NCBI RefSeq assembly: GCF_040096225.1
Contig: NZ_JBBMFC010000007.1
Span: forward strand, 1-64,000
Direction of reading: 5' to 3'
Length of the DNA: 64,000 bases
Origin: Hominiventricola aquisgranensis
GTDB taxonomy: Bacteria > Bacillota > Clostridia > Lachnospirales > Lachnospiraceae
Shown: positions 8,225-15,553 of the stretch, piece by piece
Layout: each line of letters opens with the position of its first letter
Numbering within the stretch: position 1 is the stretch's first letter
Program-made: the position numbers and the translations under genes
The notes under the pieces: generated by a model
What the model saw: the letters and a program-made list of their open reading frames with translations, nothing else
The model's database searches: none
Told to the model about the DNA's origin: nothing

Positions 8225-8319
8225 AACAGCTCCGGACGGCAACATAAAAGTTTTCAAAACCTGAATCAGCCCATGCTGATAGATTTCTACAAACTTTTAT
8301 GCTGTCGTCCGGAGCTGTT
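8225..8319. repeat. Long palindromic repeat element B (MITE-like)
   Basis: A 95-bp palindrome with 29-bp arms (8225-8253 and 8291-8319) that agree at 27 positions; the left arm begins AACAGCTCCGGACGGCAACA. The central loop holds ATCAGC-CCAT-GCTGAT. The arm shares the pattern AACAGC..CGG..GACAGCATAAAAG with element A. It ends 11 bp from the ftsH stop codon and could also serve as the ftsH terminator. Confidence 0.78.
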
Positions 8320-8330
8320 TACAGTATTAT

Positions 8331-10166
8331 TTATTCCTGCGTCGGCTCCTGTGCATTCAAAATCTGCATAAATTCATCACCGGTAATGGTCTCTTTTTCA
8401 TACAGATATTTTGCCAGTTCGTGGAGCTTCTGCTTATTATTTTTCAGAAGATCCATAGCTTTCTCATATTCTTTCTTCAAAAGCGTTTTTGCTTTTTCAT
8501 CAACGATTGCTGCGGTCTCAGCGGCACAGGCAAGGGAAGTGTCTCCGCCCAGGTACTGACCATTGACAGTCTCCAGTGCCATCATACCAAACTCATCACT
8601 CATACCGTAACGTGTGATCATGGCACGGGCGAGCTTGGTCATCTGCTCAATATCATTGGAAGCACCCGTGGTAATAGAACCAAAGATCAACTCTTCTGCT
8701 GCACGGCCTCCCGCATAGGTTGCAATCTTATTTTCCAGTTCTTCTTTGCTGAGCAGATACTGATCCCGTTCCTCCACCTGCATGGTATAGCCAAGTGCTC
8801 CAGAAGTTCTCGGAATGATCGTGATCTTGGTGACCGGTGCAGAATGACTCTGCAGGGCTGCCACCAGCGCATGACCCGTCTCATGGTATGCTACGATCAG
8901 TTTTTCCTTATCAGAAAGAACAGCATTTTTCTTCTGATATCCAGCAATAACTACTTCGATACTCTCTTCCAGATCTTCCTGGATCACATACGTACGACCA
9001 TTTCGGACTGCACGGAGAGCTGCCTCATTTACCATATTTGCCAGCTCTGCACCAGACGCACCTGCAGCGGCTCTTGCGATAGCATGGAAATCTACGTTAT
9101 CTCCCAGCTTCACTTTCTTTGCATGTACTTTTAAAATGGCTTCGCGGCCTTCCAGATCCGGCAGTTCCACCGGGATTCGTCTGTCAAAGCGACCCGGCCG
9201 AAGCAGTGCAGGATCCAGAGTCTCCGGACGGTTAGTTGCTGCCAGGATCACGACACCCTTGGAGCCATCAAATCCATCCATCTCTGTCAGAAGCTGGTTC
9301 AGGGTCTGCTCCCGTTCATCGTTGCCGCCCACACCGGCACTGTCTCTCTTCTTACCAATGGTATCGATCTCATCAATAAATACGATACAAGGTGCTTTTT
9401 CATTTGCCTGCTTGAACAGATCACGGACCTTGGCAGCTCCCATGCCGACAAACATTTCCACAAATTCCGAACCGGAAATGGAGAAAAACGGTACTTCTGC
9501 CTCACCGGCAACAGCTTTAGCCAACAATGTCTTACCAGTTCCAGGAGGGCCTACAAGCAGGGCTCCTTTTGGCATGGTTGCACCAATTGCCTGATATTTC
9601 CCCGGATTATGGAGGAAATCAACGATCTCCTGCAGCTGCTCCTTTGCCTCATCCTCACCAGCCACATCATGGAATTTGATTCCCGTCTCGCTGGCCACAT
9701 AAACCTTGGCATTACTCTTACCAAACTGCATGGCATTTCCAAGACCGCCGCCACCCATCTTTTTCATCAGCATCCGGGACAGCATCTGCCCGATTGCCAC
9801 AAAGACAGCGATCTGCAGGACAAACAAAATAAACTGACTTACCCAGGAATCTTTTTCATCCTGTATTTTTCCAAATTTACATCCGGAATTATAGAGTCGA
9901 TCTACCAGATCCGGATCATTAAACACAACCGTGGAATAAGCCTGCTGCTTTTCTGCCTTATCAGTGAAATAAATCACATCATCTTCCACCTGAGCAGTAT
10001 CCACTTCTTTGTCATTCAACATGGTCAGGAAAGTTCCGTAATCCACTTCCTTAATCTGTGTCTTTAATAATGACGGAACTACGATTGTATTTAGCAGCAC
10101 CATCACAAGAAGGACAACACAATAATAGAAAATCAACGGTTTCTTTGGTTTCTTCACCTGTTGCAT
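8331..10166 (-). CDS. ftsH: ATP-dependent zinc metalloprotease FtsH
   Basis: Membrane-anchored AAA+ protease that degrades misfolded membrane proteins and selected regulators. Two membrane helices flank a small extracytoplasmic domain (about residues 13-132). The ATPase has Walker A GPPGTGKT (about 206-213), Walker B IVFIDEID and the arginine-finger region RPGRFDRR; the protease has the zinc site HETGH (about 428-432). At 611 residues it is near the family norm, with a short C-terminal tail. ATG 10166 is chosen because GAGGAG lies nine bases upstream, inside a longer TTG-started frame. A promoter precedes it; it stands alone. Confidence 0.95.
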   Translation of the reverse strand: MQQVKKPKKPLIFYYCVVLLVMVLLNTIVVPSLLKTQIKEVDYGTFLTMLNDKEVDTAQVEDDVIYFTDKAEKQQAYSTVVFNDPDLVDRLYNSGCKFGKIQDEKDSWVSQFILFVLQIAVFVAIGQMLSRMLMKKMGGGGLGNAMQFGKSNAKVYVASETGIKFHDVAGEDEAKEQLQEIVDFLHNPGKYQAIGATMPKGALLVGPPGTGKTLLAKAVAGEAEVPFFSISGSEFVEMFVGMGAAKVRDLFKQANEKAPCIVFIDEIDTIGKKRDSAGVGGNDEREQTLNQLLTEMDGFDGSKGVVILAATNRPETLDPALLRPGRFDRRIPVELPDLEGREAILKVHAKKVKLGDNVDFHAIARAAAGASGAELANMVNEAALRAVRNGRTYVIQEDLEESIEVVIAGYQKKNAVLSDKEKLIVAYHETGHALVAALQSHSAPVTKITIIPRTSGALGYTMQVEERDQYLLSKEELENKIATYAGGRAAEELIFGSITTGASNDIEQMTKLARAMITRYGMSDEFGMMALETVNGQYLGGDTSLACAAETAAIVDEKAKTLLKKEYEKAMDLLKNNKQKLHELAKYLYEKETITGDEFMQILNAQEPTQE

Positions 10167-10210
10167 CTCGTCACACTCCTCTTTTTTCAGTCTTACCAAC
10201 AGTTGCCATT

Positions 10211-10239
10211 ATGATACGACAACATAAATTAAATGTAAA
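10211..10239 (-). promoter_or_regulatory. Promoter of ftsH
   Basis: Minus strand -35 TTTACA (10239-10234), 17-nt spacer, -10 TATCAT (10216-10211), about 45 bp before the ftsH ATG. Confidence 0.6.
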
Positions 10240-10363
10240 CCCTGGGAAATATTCAGATTTCGCATAGATTTTCACTTTTCTTTTCTCTTAGTAAATAGTA
10301 CAATAATCATAATTATTTTAAGACATAGGTCACTTGTCTTTATATCGGAAAGGGGTTAAAATC

Positions 10364-10687
10364 ATGGAATTTTTTGAAAAAGTAAACGAACTGGCAAAAG
10401 CTGCCGCTGATAAGACTGCTGAAGTGGTAGAAGATACCCGCCTGAAAGCACAGATTTTGAACGATGAGAAATCCATCCGTGAGCTGGAAACCAAGATCGG
10501 CGCCTGGTACTACGAGCAGTTTTCCGCAGGTCTTCCTGTAGCTGAGGAAGTCAGCGAATGGTGTACCGCCATCTCTGTCCATAAGGCAAATATCGAAGAG
10601 AAAAAAGAGGCGCTGAAACATACTTCCGCGAAAGATGCTGAGGTGGCAGATGATGTCGCAGAACCGGAAGAGGATCCTTTTGAGTAA
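10364..10687 (+). CDS. Small helical protein of unknown function
   Basis: A 107-residue soluble protein, almost wholly alpha-helical and rich in Ala, Glu and Lys, with a Glu/Asp-rich tail (EPEEDPFE). The first 75 residues look like the N-terminal coiled-coil part of clostridial proteins that often end in a zinc ribbon, but no cysteine pair follows here. ATG 10364 is preferred over an upstream in-frame ATG because GGAAAGGGG precedes it. It is a single gene between ftsH (divergent) and a YbaK-type gene (convergent). Function unknown. Confidence 0.75.
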   Translation: MEFFEKVNELAKAAADKTAEVVEDTRLKAQILNDEKSIRELETKIGAWYYEQFSAGLPVAEEVSEWCTAISVHKANIEEKKEALKHTSAKDAEVADDVAEPEEDPFE

Positions 10688-10703
10688 TTTTATGTATATG
10701 TAA

Positions 10704-10739
10704 AACAAGGGGCTGCTGCACATGCAGCATCCCCTTGTT
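10704..10739. terminator. Bidirectional hairpin between convergent genes
   Basis: AACAAGGGG-C-TGCTGCA closes on TGCAGCA-T-CCCCTTGTT, a nearly perfect long stem 16 bp after one stop codon and 8 bp before the convergent stop. The U-tract is poor on both sides, so termination strength is uncertain. Confidence 0.7.
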
Positions 10740-10747
10740 CAACCATT

Positions 10748-11233
10748 TTATTCCACCACAATATCTGCAAATTCTGCATTTGCCGCTTTCCGAAGATCCT
10801 CCGGCTTTAATTCCAGCTGAGTTCCCAGATGTCCGCCACTGACCACCATGGTCTGCAGATTCTGTGCACTGGCATCGATACGGGTCACGTACTGCTTTTT
10901 CATACCAACTGCCGTACAGCCGCCTCTCACATAGCCGGTCACCGTGTTAATGTCCTTCACATGCAGCATGGCAAGGGATTTCTCTCCCACCTCACGGGCT
11001 GCTTTTTTCAGATCCAGTTCTCCTTCGATTGGAAGTACAAACACAAAATAATTCTTACTGTTTCCCACCGTCACCAATGTCTTGTATACTTTCTCATGGG
11101 GCAGACCCAGCTTGTCTGCGATCTGTATCCCGTCAATAAATTCACCACACTCATAAGTCATCGCCTCATATGGAATCTTCATACGGTCCAGCATACGCAT
11201 GGCATTCGTCTTGATTTCTTTCTGTTTTGCCAT
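10748..11233 (-). CDS. ybaK: Cys-tRNA(Pro)/Cys-tRNA(Cys) deacylase, YbaK/EbsC family
   Basis: Trans-editing enzyme of about 161 residues that hydrolyses mischarged aminoacyl-tRNA. Family features are the single YbaK/ProX domain, the substrate-pocket lysine in KVYKTLV, the GYVRGGCTAVGMKK segment and the SGGHLGTQLEL motif near the C-terminus. ATG 11233 is chosen because the GGAG ribosome site directly abuts an earlier ATG at 11242 but is nine bases from this one. It is monocistronic and convergent with the small helical protein gene. Confidence 0.88.
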   Translation of the reverse strand: MAKQKEIKTNAMRMLDRMKIPYEAMTYECGEFIDGIQIADKLGLPHEKVYKTLVTVGNSKNYFVFVLPIEGELDLKKAAREVGEKSLAMLHVKDINTVTGYVRGGCTAVGMKKQYVTRIDASAQNLQTMVVSGGHLGTQLELKPEDLRKAANAEFADIVVE

Positions 11234-11369
11234 CTTTTTCATCTCCTGCTTCTTCTGTCGGCTCTCTTGTCCCTTATGGCTTTCGCCGACCTTCGCGCCT
11301 CATCATAGCACATATTTTTTCAAAAATCCATACAATAATCATATATCGATCAGGCAGGGAGGTATCTCT

Positions 11370-12137
11370 ATGGACACACTGCTTTCCGTCAGTCATGTCT
11401 CGTATTCCTACCACACATTGTCGGGTGAGACCCCGGCACTGTCAGATATTACCTTCTCTGTAAAAGAAGGGGAATTCCTATCCATTGTTGGTCCCAGCGG
11501 CTGTGGTAAATCCACGCTGCTTTCACTGTTGGCCTCATTGATGGAACCGGAATCAGGTACGATCATTCTTCGAGGGAAGCCTCTGGCTCCTCACACCGCC
11601 AATATCGGATATATGCTGCAAAAAGATCATCTCTTTGAATGGCGCACCGTCTACCGGAATATTGTGCTCGGTCTGGAGATTCAGAAAAAAATGACTCCTG
11701 CGTACCTTCATCATGTGAATCAGCTGATGGAGGCTTATGGGCTGTGGGCATTTCGTAATTCCAGACCTTCTGAACTGTCCGGCGGCATGCGGCAGCGGGC
11801 AGCCTTGATCCGTACACTGGCCCTCGACCCGGAGCTATTACTTCTGGATGAACCATTTTCTGCTCTGGACTATCAGACCCGTCTGACAGTCTGTGATGAT
11901 GTGCGGCAGATCATCCGTCAGGAAAAGAAAACAGCCATTCTTGTGACCCATGATCTCTCTGAAGCCATCAGCATGGCTGACCGGGTGCTGGTCTTAAGCA
12001 GACGCCCTGCGACGATCCATCTGGATCTTCCGACCATCTTCGAAGATCAGACTCTGTCTCCTATGAACCGGCGGCAGGCACCAGAATTTCAGGGGTATTT
12101 CAATCAAATATGGAAGGAGCTGAATCACCATGAATGA
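11370..12137 (+). CDS. ABC transporter ATPase, nitrate/sulfonate/thiamine-precursor type
   Basis: ATP-binding subunit of 255 residues that energises import. It shows Walker A GPSGCGKST, Q-loop LQKDHLFEW, signature LSGGMRQRAAL, Walker B LLLLDEPFSALD and switch histidine VTHDLSEA. The Q-loop residues and the partner permease place it in the SsuB/TauB/ThiZ group. GGGAGG precedes ATG 11370; the longer upstream frame has no ribosome site. It overlaps the permease gene by eight bases. No substrate-binding protein is nearby, so the substrate (sulfonate, taurine, pyrimidine precursor or similar) cannot be inferred. Confidence 0.88.
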   Translation: MDTLLSVSHVSYSYHTLSGETPALSDITFSVKEGEFLSIVGPSGCGKSTLLSLLASLMEPESGTIILRGKPLAPHTANIGYMLQKDHLFEWRTVYRNIVLGLEIQKKMTPAYLHHVNQLMEAYGLWAFRNSRPSELSGGMRQRAALIRTLALDPELLLLDEPFSALDYQTRLTVCDDVRQIIRQEKKTAILVTHDLSEAISMADRVLVLSRRPATIHLDLPTIFEDQTLSPMNRRQAPEFQGYFNQIWKELNHHE

Positions 12138-12930
12138 AACAAGTTCCCTTCAGTCTGCCTTCTTAAAGAAGCACCGGCAGCACCATCATCTGGTACTGTT
12201 CTTACGGATTCTCGGATGTATTCTCTTTCTGGGGCTCTGGGAGATCAGCACCCGTCTGTCCTGGATCGACTCCTTCATCTTCAGCAGTCCTTCCGGAATC
12301 CTTAAGACTTTAGCTGTCATGAGTGGGGATGGATCCCTCTTTCTCCACACAAAAGTCACCTTATATGAGACATTGGTCAGTTTTCTGCTTGTCATCGGCA
12401 TCAGTTTTCTGACTGCCACTCTTCTGTGGATCTTTCCAACTGTCTCCGAGATACTGGAACCCTGGCTGGTCGTCCTCAACAGTCTTCCAAAATCTGCACT
12501 GGCCCCTCTTCTGATCGTATGGTTAGGAAGCGGTTCCCGCACTATTATCGTTGCAGGCATGTCCGTGGCCATCTTTGGCAGCATTATCAGCATGTATACT
12601 GCATTTCGGGAGACTGACAGCGAAAAGATCAAGCTCATCCATACTCTTGGAGGTGGTAAACGAGAAGCTCTGTGCTATGTGATCTTCCCTTCCAGCCTGC
12701 CTTCCGTGATCAGCATTCTCAAAGTCAATATCGGTCTCTGCCTGGTCGGTGTGATCATCGGAGAATTTCTCGCTGCCAGAGAAGGTCTCGGGTATCTGAT
12801 CATCTATGCCAGCCAGATCTTCAAGCTGAACTATCTGATCGCCGCTCTCATGGTGCTGTGTCTGATCGCCCTGATCCTCTACACCGTTATTCAAAAATTT
12901 GAGCACCAGATCAAGAGAAGCCGGTCCTGA
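12130..12930 (+). CDS. ABC transporter permease, SsuC/TauC/ThiX type
   Basis: Inner-membrane permease of 266 residues with about six helices. The cytoplasmic EAA loop that docks on the ATPase is visible as HTLGGGKREALCYVIFPSSL. It belongs to the BPD_transp_1 family of nitrate/sulfonate importers. Its start is inside the end of the ATPase gene, so the two are co-translated. Normally a binding protein gene would follow; instead a terminator overlaps the stop and the next gene is convergent. Confidence 0.88.
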   Translation: MNETSSLQSAFLKKHRQHHHLVLFLRILGCILFLGLWEISTRLSWIDSFIFSSPSGILKTLAVMSGDGSLFLHTKVTLYETLVSFLLVIGISFLTATLLWIFPTVSEILEPWLVVLNSLPKSALAPLLIVWLGSGSRTIIVAGMSVAIFGSIISMYTAFRETDSEKIKLIHTLGGGKREALCYVIFPSSLPSVISILKVNIGLCLVGVIIGEFLAAREGLGYLIIYASQIFKLNYLIAALMVLCLIALILYTVIQKFEHQIKRSRS

Positions 12931-12950
12931 ACGAACCGGCTTCTCTTTCT
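12914..12950 (+). terminator. Terminator of the ABC transporter operon
   Basis: A perfect 12-bp stem AGAGAAGCCGGT / ACCGGCTTCTCT followed by TTTCTATTC. It starts within the last codons of the permease gene. Confidence 0.8.
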
Positions 12951-13018
12951 ATTCTTCATCATATTTTGTGACCTGTACACGAATTTTTTCAAACAGCTTT
13001 TATTCCAGTCCCGCTTTT

Positions 13019-13960
13019 TCATCGCGCACTCTCTACAGCCTTCACAATGGCCCGCTCCATCACATGGGCTGCCAGTGTTCCGGTCACATTGATATCTGCT
13101 TTCACATCACCAATAGATGCGGCATAGATACTGTCTCCATCTGCCATAGTTCCCACCGGATTAATACAGCGGGCATAGGCATTTCTTGTCATGGATGCGA
13201 TCTTGTTCATCTGTGCTTTGTTGAACTGGCCATTGGTGATCACTGCACCAATGGTGGTATTTCCCGTAAACAGGTTCTGCGGACAGCCAAGCTTCCACAA
13301 TTCCTCGCAGCTGTCACCGAATGCTGTTCTGCCTTCATTCATAAGACCTGCCATCTTCGCTCCATTTGCAGGATCAAAAATATCTCCCAGGGCATTGACC
13401 ACAACGACTGCTGCCACCTGAAGTTCTCCTAATGCCATGGCATAACATCCAATTCCGGTCTTGGAAGCGCGTTCCATACCGCACAGCTTTCCAACAGTCG
13501 CACCCGTTCCAGCTCCCACATTTCCCATTGCGGTGGTTGGATGCTCCAGTGCCTGCAGGCAGGCTTCATATCCCATCTTCGCATCCGGGCGGATCGTAGC
13601 ACTTCCCAGTCCCAGATCAAAGATACAGGACTGACATACCAGCGGAACCTTCGCAAATCCCGTCTCAAATCCAATACCATGGTCTTCCAGACAACGCATG
13701 ACTCCATCGGATGCTGCCAGTCCATAAGCGGATCCGCCAGACAGTACGATAGCATTCAGCGGATTGTCCGCTGTCACCGGCGAGGTAAGCGGTGTCTCTC
13801 TGGAAGCCGGGCCTCCACCGCTTATATCACAGCCTGTCACTGCTCCTCTGTCTTTGTCAAACAGAAGCACCGTCACACCGGTCTTCGCCTCCTGATCCTG
13901 TGCGTGTCCCATGGACAGTCCCTTTATCTCCGTGATCGGTATCTCATGAATCAATGCCAT
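13019..13960 (-). CDS. P1-family (S58) peptidase, DmpA/BapA-like
   Basis: Self-processing N-terminal-nucleophile hydrolase of 313 residues; the family includes L-aminopeptidase/D-esterase DmpA and beta-peptidyl aminopeptidases. The GGGSAYGL-like segment (LSGGSAYGLAASDGV) and VGAGTGATVGK are family landmarks. The expected cleavage and nucleophile site is GNTTIGAV at about residue 239, where a threonine takes the place of the serine used by DmpA. It lacks a signal peptide, so it acts in the cytoplasm. It follows an ECF S-component by 12 bp, suggesting it processes whatever that transporter brings in. Substrate unknown. Confidence 0.85.
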   Translation of the reverse strand: MALIHEIPITEIKGLSMGHAQDQEAKTGVTVLLFDKDRGAVTGCDISGGGPASRETPLTSPVTADNPLNAIVLSGGSAYGLAASDGVMRCLEDHGIGFETGFAKVPLVCQSCIFDLGLGSATIRPDAKMGYEACLQALEHPTTAMGNVGAGTGATVGKLCGMERASKTGIGCYAMALGELQVAAVVVVNALGDIFDPANGAKMAGLMNEGRTAFGDSCEELWKLGCPQNLFTGNTTIGAVITNGQFNKAQMNKIASMTRNAYARCINPVGTMADGDSIYAASIGDVKADINVTGTLAAHVMERAIVKAVESAR

Positions 13961-13972
13961 GTTCTCTCTCCT

Positions 13973-14578
13973 CTATGCTCTGTGCAGTGCTGCACCCAGT
14001 GTTCTTGAGATCGCACCTGCAAGAACGAAGCACACAACTGCCTCGATCAATCCCTGAACGCCCACGAAGGCTACAACAAAGGTAAACGGATTGCTCACAC
14101 CAAGAGCAGATACAAATCCCTGAATATATTCGGTGTTATAAAATACTACTACCAGACTGGTCATAAAAAATAGAGTATTCAGAAGCGGACAGGAAAGACT
14201 TGCCACCAGATAAGCTCCGTTTTTCATAGATTTTTTCAATGCCTGAAAAATCAGTCCACAGAGCAGTCCTTCCAGAAGTCTTGGTACGATACACACAAAT
14301 GCAGTTCCCAGCGGATTGATGGAAAACAGCATCGTTCCAAATGCACCCATTCCAAAACACTGCATAAAGCTGGTGATTCCAAATGCAAGTCCACAGATTG
14401 CTCCGCCCTTTGGTCCTAAGATAATAGCTCCTACAGCTACCGGTACGGTCAGGAATGTGATGGAAAGTCCCATGGTCTGAAAATATCCCAGCGGGGTAAA
14501 TGCCATAACGAAGATAATGGCTACCATCAGGGCCAGTTCTACCATAAATTTGGTACGTGCTGCGTGTTGATTGTTCAT
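13973..14578 (-). CDS. ECF transporter S-component (substrate-binding membrane protein)
   Basis: A 201-residue integral membrane protein with about six helices, matching the ECF vitamin-transporter S-component family. The conserved cytoplasmic-proximal glycine pattern VAVGAIILGPKGGAICG is visible. EcfA and EcfT are not adjacent, so it presumably shares an energising module encoded elsewhere (group II arrangement). GAGGAG precedes the ATG. It forms an operon with the S58 peptidase and has a roughly 300-bp leader. Substrate cannot be read from sequence; a vitamin or peptide-like conjugate would fit. Confidence 0.82.
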   Translation of the reverse strand: MNNQHAARTKFMVELALMVAIIFVMAFTPLGYFQTMGLSITFLTVPVAVGAIILGPKGGAICGLAFGITSFMQCFGMGAFGTMLFSINPLGTAFVCIVPRLLEGLLCGLIFQALKKSMKNGAYLVASLSCPLLNTLFFMTSLVVVFYNTEYIQGFVSALGVSNPFTFVVAFVGVQGLIEAVVCFVLAGAISRTLGAALHRA

Positions 14579-14599
14579 AATAAGTTTTCTCCTCTTCTT

Positions 14600-14880
14600 C
14601 TCCGATGAAACGGCGTATCAATACGTCCCCTGTCTCTCGGAATATAAAATATGGTCAGCAATATAAAAAATTTCTGCTGCCTGTTGGGGATGTATGAACG
14701 TAATAACGGGAAAAACACACAAAAAGAAACTGTCAGTGGGACAGTCTGAGATACATGGCAAATTTTCGCGAACAGTTGCCGCCAGCTCCGGTCAGCACTC
14801 TTCTTCTTTGCTTTGTATATAAATAAATGAATGATGCGTTTTCACTCAGGAATAACGTTCTTTTCTACTATACCATTTTT
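14600..14880 (-). promoter_or_regulatory. Long leader of the ECF/peptidase operon with hairpins
   Basis: Between luxS and the S-component lie 391 bp without a gene. On the minus strand the leader contains a GGCAA/TTGCC stem (14780-14757) and then ACTGTC-CCACT-GACAGT (14745-14729) followed by a U-rich run, which resembles an attenuator about 150 nt before the start codon. No known riboswitch consensus (TPP, FMN, B12, folate, ZTP) was recognised. Confidence 0.35.
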
Positions 14881-14908
14881 TTCAGAAATCGCAAGAGAAA
14901 ATTTCAGA

Positions 14909-14937
14909 TTGCTATTCGTTTCAGTTTTTGTTATGAT
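14909..14937 (+). promoter_or_regulatory. Promoter of luxS
   Basis: -35 TTGCTA (14909-14914), 17-nt spacer, -10 TATGAT (14932-14937), ending 32 bp before the luxS ATG, which has an AGGAGG ribosome site. Confidence 0.65.
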
Positions 14938-14969
14938 GAACCGGAAGACATACTTTAGGAGGTATTATC

Positions 14970-15449
14970 ATGGAGAAAATTGCAAGTTTTACCGTTGACC
15001 ATATCCGCCTGATCCCGGGAGTCTATGTATCCCGCAAGGATTCTGTGGGCGATTCTGTTGTAACCACATTTGACCTTCGTATGACCAGCCCCAACGATGA
15101 ACCAGTCCTGAACACAGCTGAAGTTCATGCTATTGAGCATCTGGGTGCAACATTTCTCAGAAATCATCCGGTCTATGCGTCCAAGGTCGTATATTTCGGA
15201 CCTATGGGATGCCGTACCGGCTTCTACCTGATCCTGGCTGGAGATTATGAATCCTCCGACATTGTAAATCTGATGATCGAGATGTATGAGTTCATCCGCG
15301 ACTTTGAAGGCGAGATTCCTGGTGCCTGCGCAAAAGACTGCGGAAACTATCTGGATATGAACCTGCCTATGGCAAAATATGCTGCCCGCAAATATCTGGA
15401 TGAAGTTCTTTATGATATTACTGAGGATCGTCTGAACTATCCAGACTAA
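14970..15449 (+). CDS. luxS: S-ribosylhomocysteine lyase LuxS
   Basis: Converts S-ribosylhomocysteine to homocysteine and DPD, the precursor of autoinducer-2, in the activated methyl cycle. The metal site HAIEH and the third ligand in the DCGNY segment are present, as is the catalytic cysteine in MGCRTGFY. At 159 residues it is full length. It is monocistronic with its own promoter and a strong terminator. No pfs gene is adjacent. Confidence 0.96.
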   Translation: MEKIASFTVDHIRLIPGVYVSRKDSVGDSVVTTFDLRMTSPNDEPVLNTAEVHAIEHLGATFLRNHPVYASKVVYFGPMGCRTGFYLILAGDYESSDIVNLMIEMYEFIRDFEGEIPGACAKDCGNYLDMNLPMAKYAARKYLDEVLYDITEDRLNYPD

Positions 15450-15487
15450 ATATTATAACTGCCTGTCCACTGTCAGGCACACACTAA

Positions 15488-15532
15488 GATGCCGCAAGAC
15501 CATCTTCTGATGGATCCTGCGGCATCTTTTTT
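15488..15532 (+). terminator. Terminator of luxS
   Basis: GATGCCGCA pairs with TGCGGCATC, with an inner GACCATC/GATGG helix, and is followed by six T. It may also serve the convergent GH13 gene. Confidence 0.88.
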
Positions 15533-15553
15533 CTCTTTTCTCTTTTCTCTTTC

